Shown piece by piece: positions 4,963 through 5,038 of a stretch of DNA of 5,038 nt. This DNA comes from Verrucomicrobiales bacterium. Lineage in GTDB: Bacteria > Verrucomicrobiota > Verrucomicrobiia > Verrucomicrobiales > DEV007. The DNA is taken from NCBI GenBank assembly GCA_003232855.1, contig QIKC01000129.1:1-5038 (forward strand), written 5' to 3'. Position numbers and translations under genes: made by a program. Positions within the stretch are counted from its first letter, which is position 1; every line of letters begins with the position of its first letter. The notes beneath the pieces were generated by a model that made no database searches, was not told the origin of the DNA, and was given only the letters and a program-made list of their open reading frames with translations.

Positions 4963-5005
4963 CGCGCCAGCTGCCCCAACCCGCATCCAGCCGCCCACCC
5001 AATCA
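4963..5005 (-). repeat. GC-rich cargo unit 2 of the downstream inverted cluster
   Basis: The second copy of the 43-bp cargo, 102 bp after the first with a single T/G difference. A C run at 4953-4960 replaces the more mixed sequence seen left of copy 1. Confidence 0.85.
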
Positions 5006-5038
5006 TAAATCTCAAATCTCAAATCTCAAATCGATTCC
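5005..5038 (-). repeat. Heptamer array G, inverted, cut by the window end
   Basis: On the minus strand the border GGAATCGATTTGAG is followed by three GATTTGA and one GATTTAT, then GATTGGG. The window stops at the border, so further units may lie beyond it. Confidence 0.88.

Larger units (their letters stand above)
4057..5038. repeat. Composite repeat cluster surrounding a four-helix-bundle gene
   Basis: Units made of 7-bp arrays plus a short cargo surround one intact gene. Left of the gene, three plus-strand units carry truncated copies of the gene start. Right of it, minus-strand units carry a GC-rich cargo. Units on both sides share the same borders: GGGAAT(C/T)GATTTGAG or a close variant at the start of the heptamer array, and GATTGGG at its end. 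Unit spacings are 102, 119 and 123 bp on the left and 102 bp on the right. The cluster is cut off by the window end. It could be a non-autonomous mobile or amplifying element, but no recombinase or reverse transcriptase is present here. Confidence 0.6.

Noticed and set aside
4061..5038. CRISPR array
   Set aside because: Repeats are contiguous 7-bp units in arrays of varying length. The segments between them are related copies rather than unique spacers, and no cas gene is present.
4449..5038. Diversity-generating retroelement, given the bAvd-related protein
   Set aside because: There is no reverse transcriptase and no template/variable repeat pair with adenine-directed changes in the window. 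It could exist beyond position 5038 but cannot be claimed.

Overview
The window looks like chromosomal DNA of a Verrucomicrobiota or Planctomycetota bacterium; I lean to Verrucomicrobiota. This rests on moderately GC-rich coding DNA, start codons that mostly lack a Shine-Dalgarno sequence, a large alkaline-phosphatase-superfamily/TPR/sulfotransferase-like fusion protein, and dispersed palindromes and heptamer arrays of a kind I associate with these phyla. The assignment is inference, because no rRNA or marker gene is present.

Layout. (1) Positions 31-541, minus strand: a type II toxin-antitoxin pair. A short antitoxin of the addiction-module-component type overlaps a RelE/ParE-like toxin by ATGA, and the toxin carries a one-base frameshift in a T run. 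(2) Positions 542-1362: an 820-bp non-coding or decayed stretch. It holds the N-terminal remnant of a possible GNAT acetyltransferase that runs into a 25-bp inverted repeat, small direct repeats, and a second, unrelated 22-bp inverted repeat. (3) Positions 1363-4062, plus strand: one large cytoplasmic-looking protein of 899 residues. It has an N-terminal AlkP-superfamily phosphodiesterase domain (COG3379-like) with all expected metal ligands, a middle TPR array, a charged linker and a C-terminal sulfotransferase-type P-loop domain. (4) Positions 4057-5038: a striking repeat cluster built around one intact four-helix-bundle gene (S23/23S rRNA IVP, related to bAvd) at 4449-4796.

The repeat cluster is the most interesting part. 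Upstream of the intact gene lie three tandem units of about 102-123 bp. Each has an array of 7-bp repeats (GATTTGA, GATTTAT, GATTTTT), the same GATTGGGGAG ribosome-binding leader, and a truncated copy of the first ~17 codons of the four-helix-bundle gene. Downstream, the same kind of heptamer arrays recur in inverted orientation with a different GC-rich cargo, again with a 102-bp period, and they run out of the window. The gene therefore sits between inverted heptamer blocks and looks like the parent of a family of head-only miniature derivatives. No reverse transcriptase or transposase is visible here, so any mobilising activity would act in trans.

The genes do not form an obvious pathway. 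The toxin-antitoxin pair, the truncated gene with palindromes and the repeat cluster suggest a genomic region that tolerates insertion and decay around the large housekeeping-like fusion gene.
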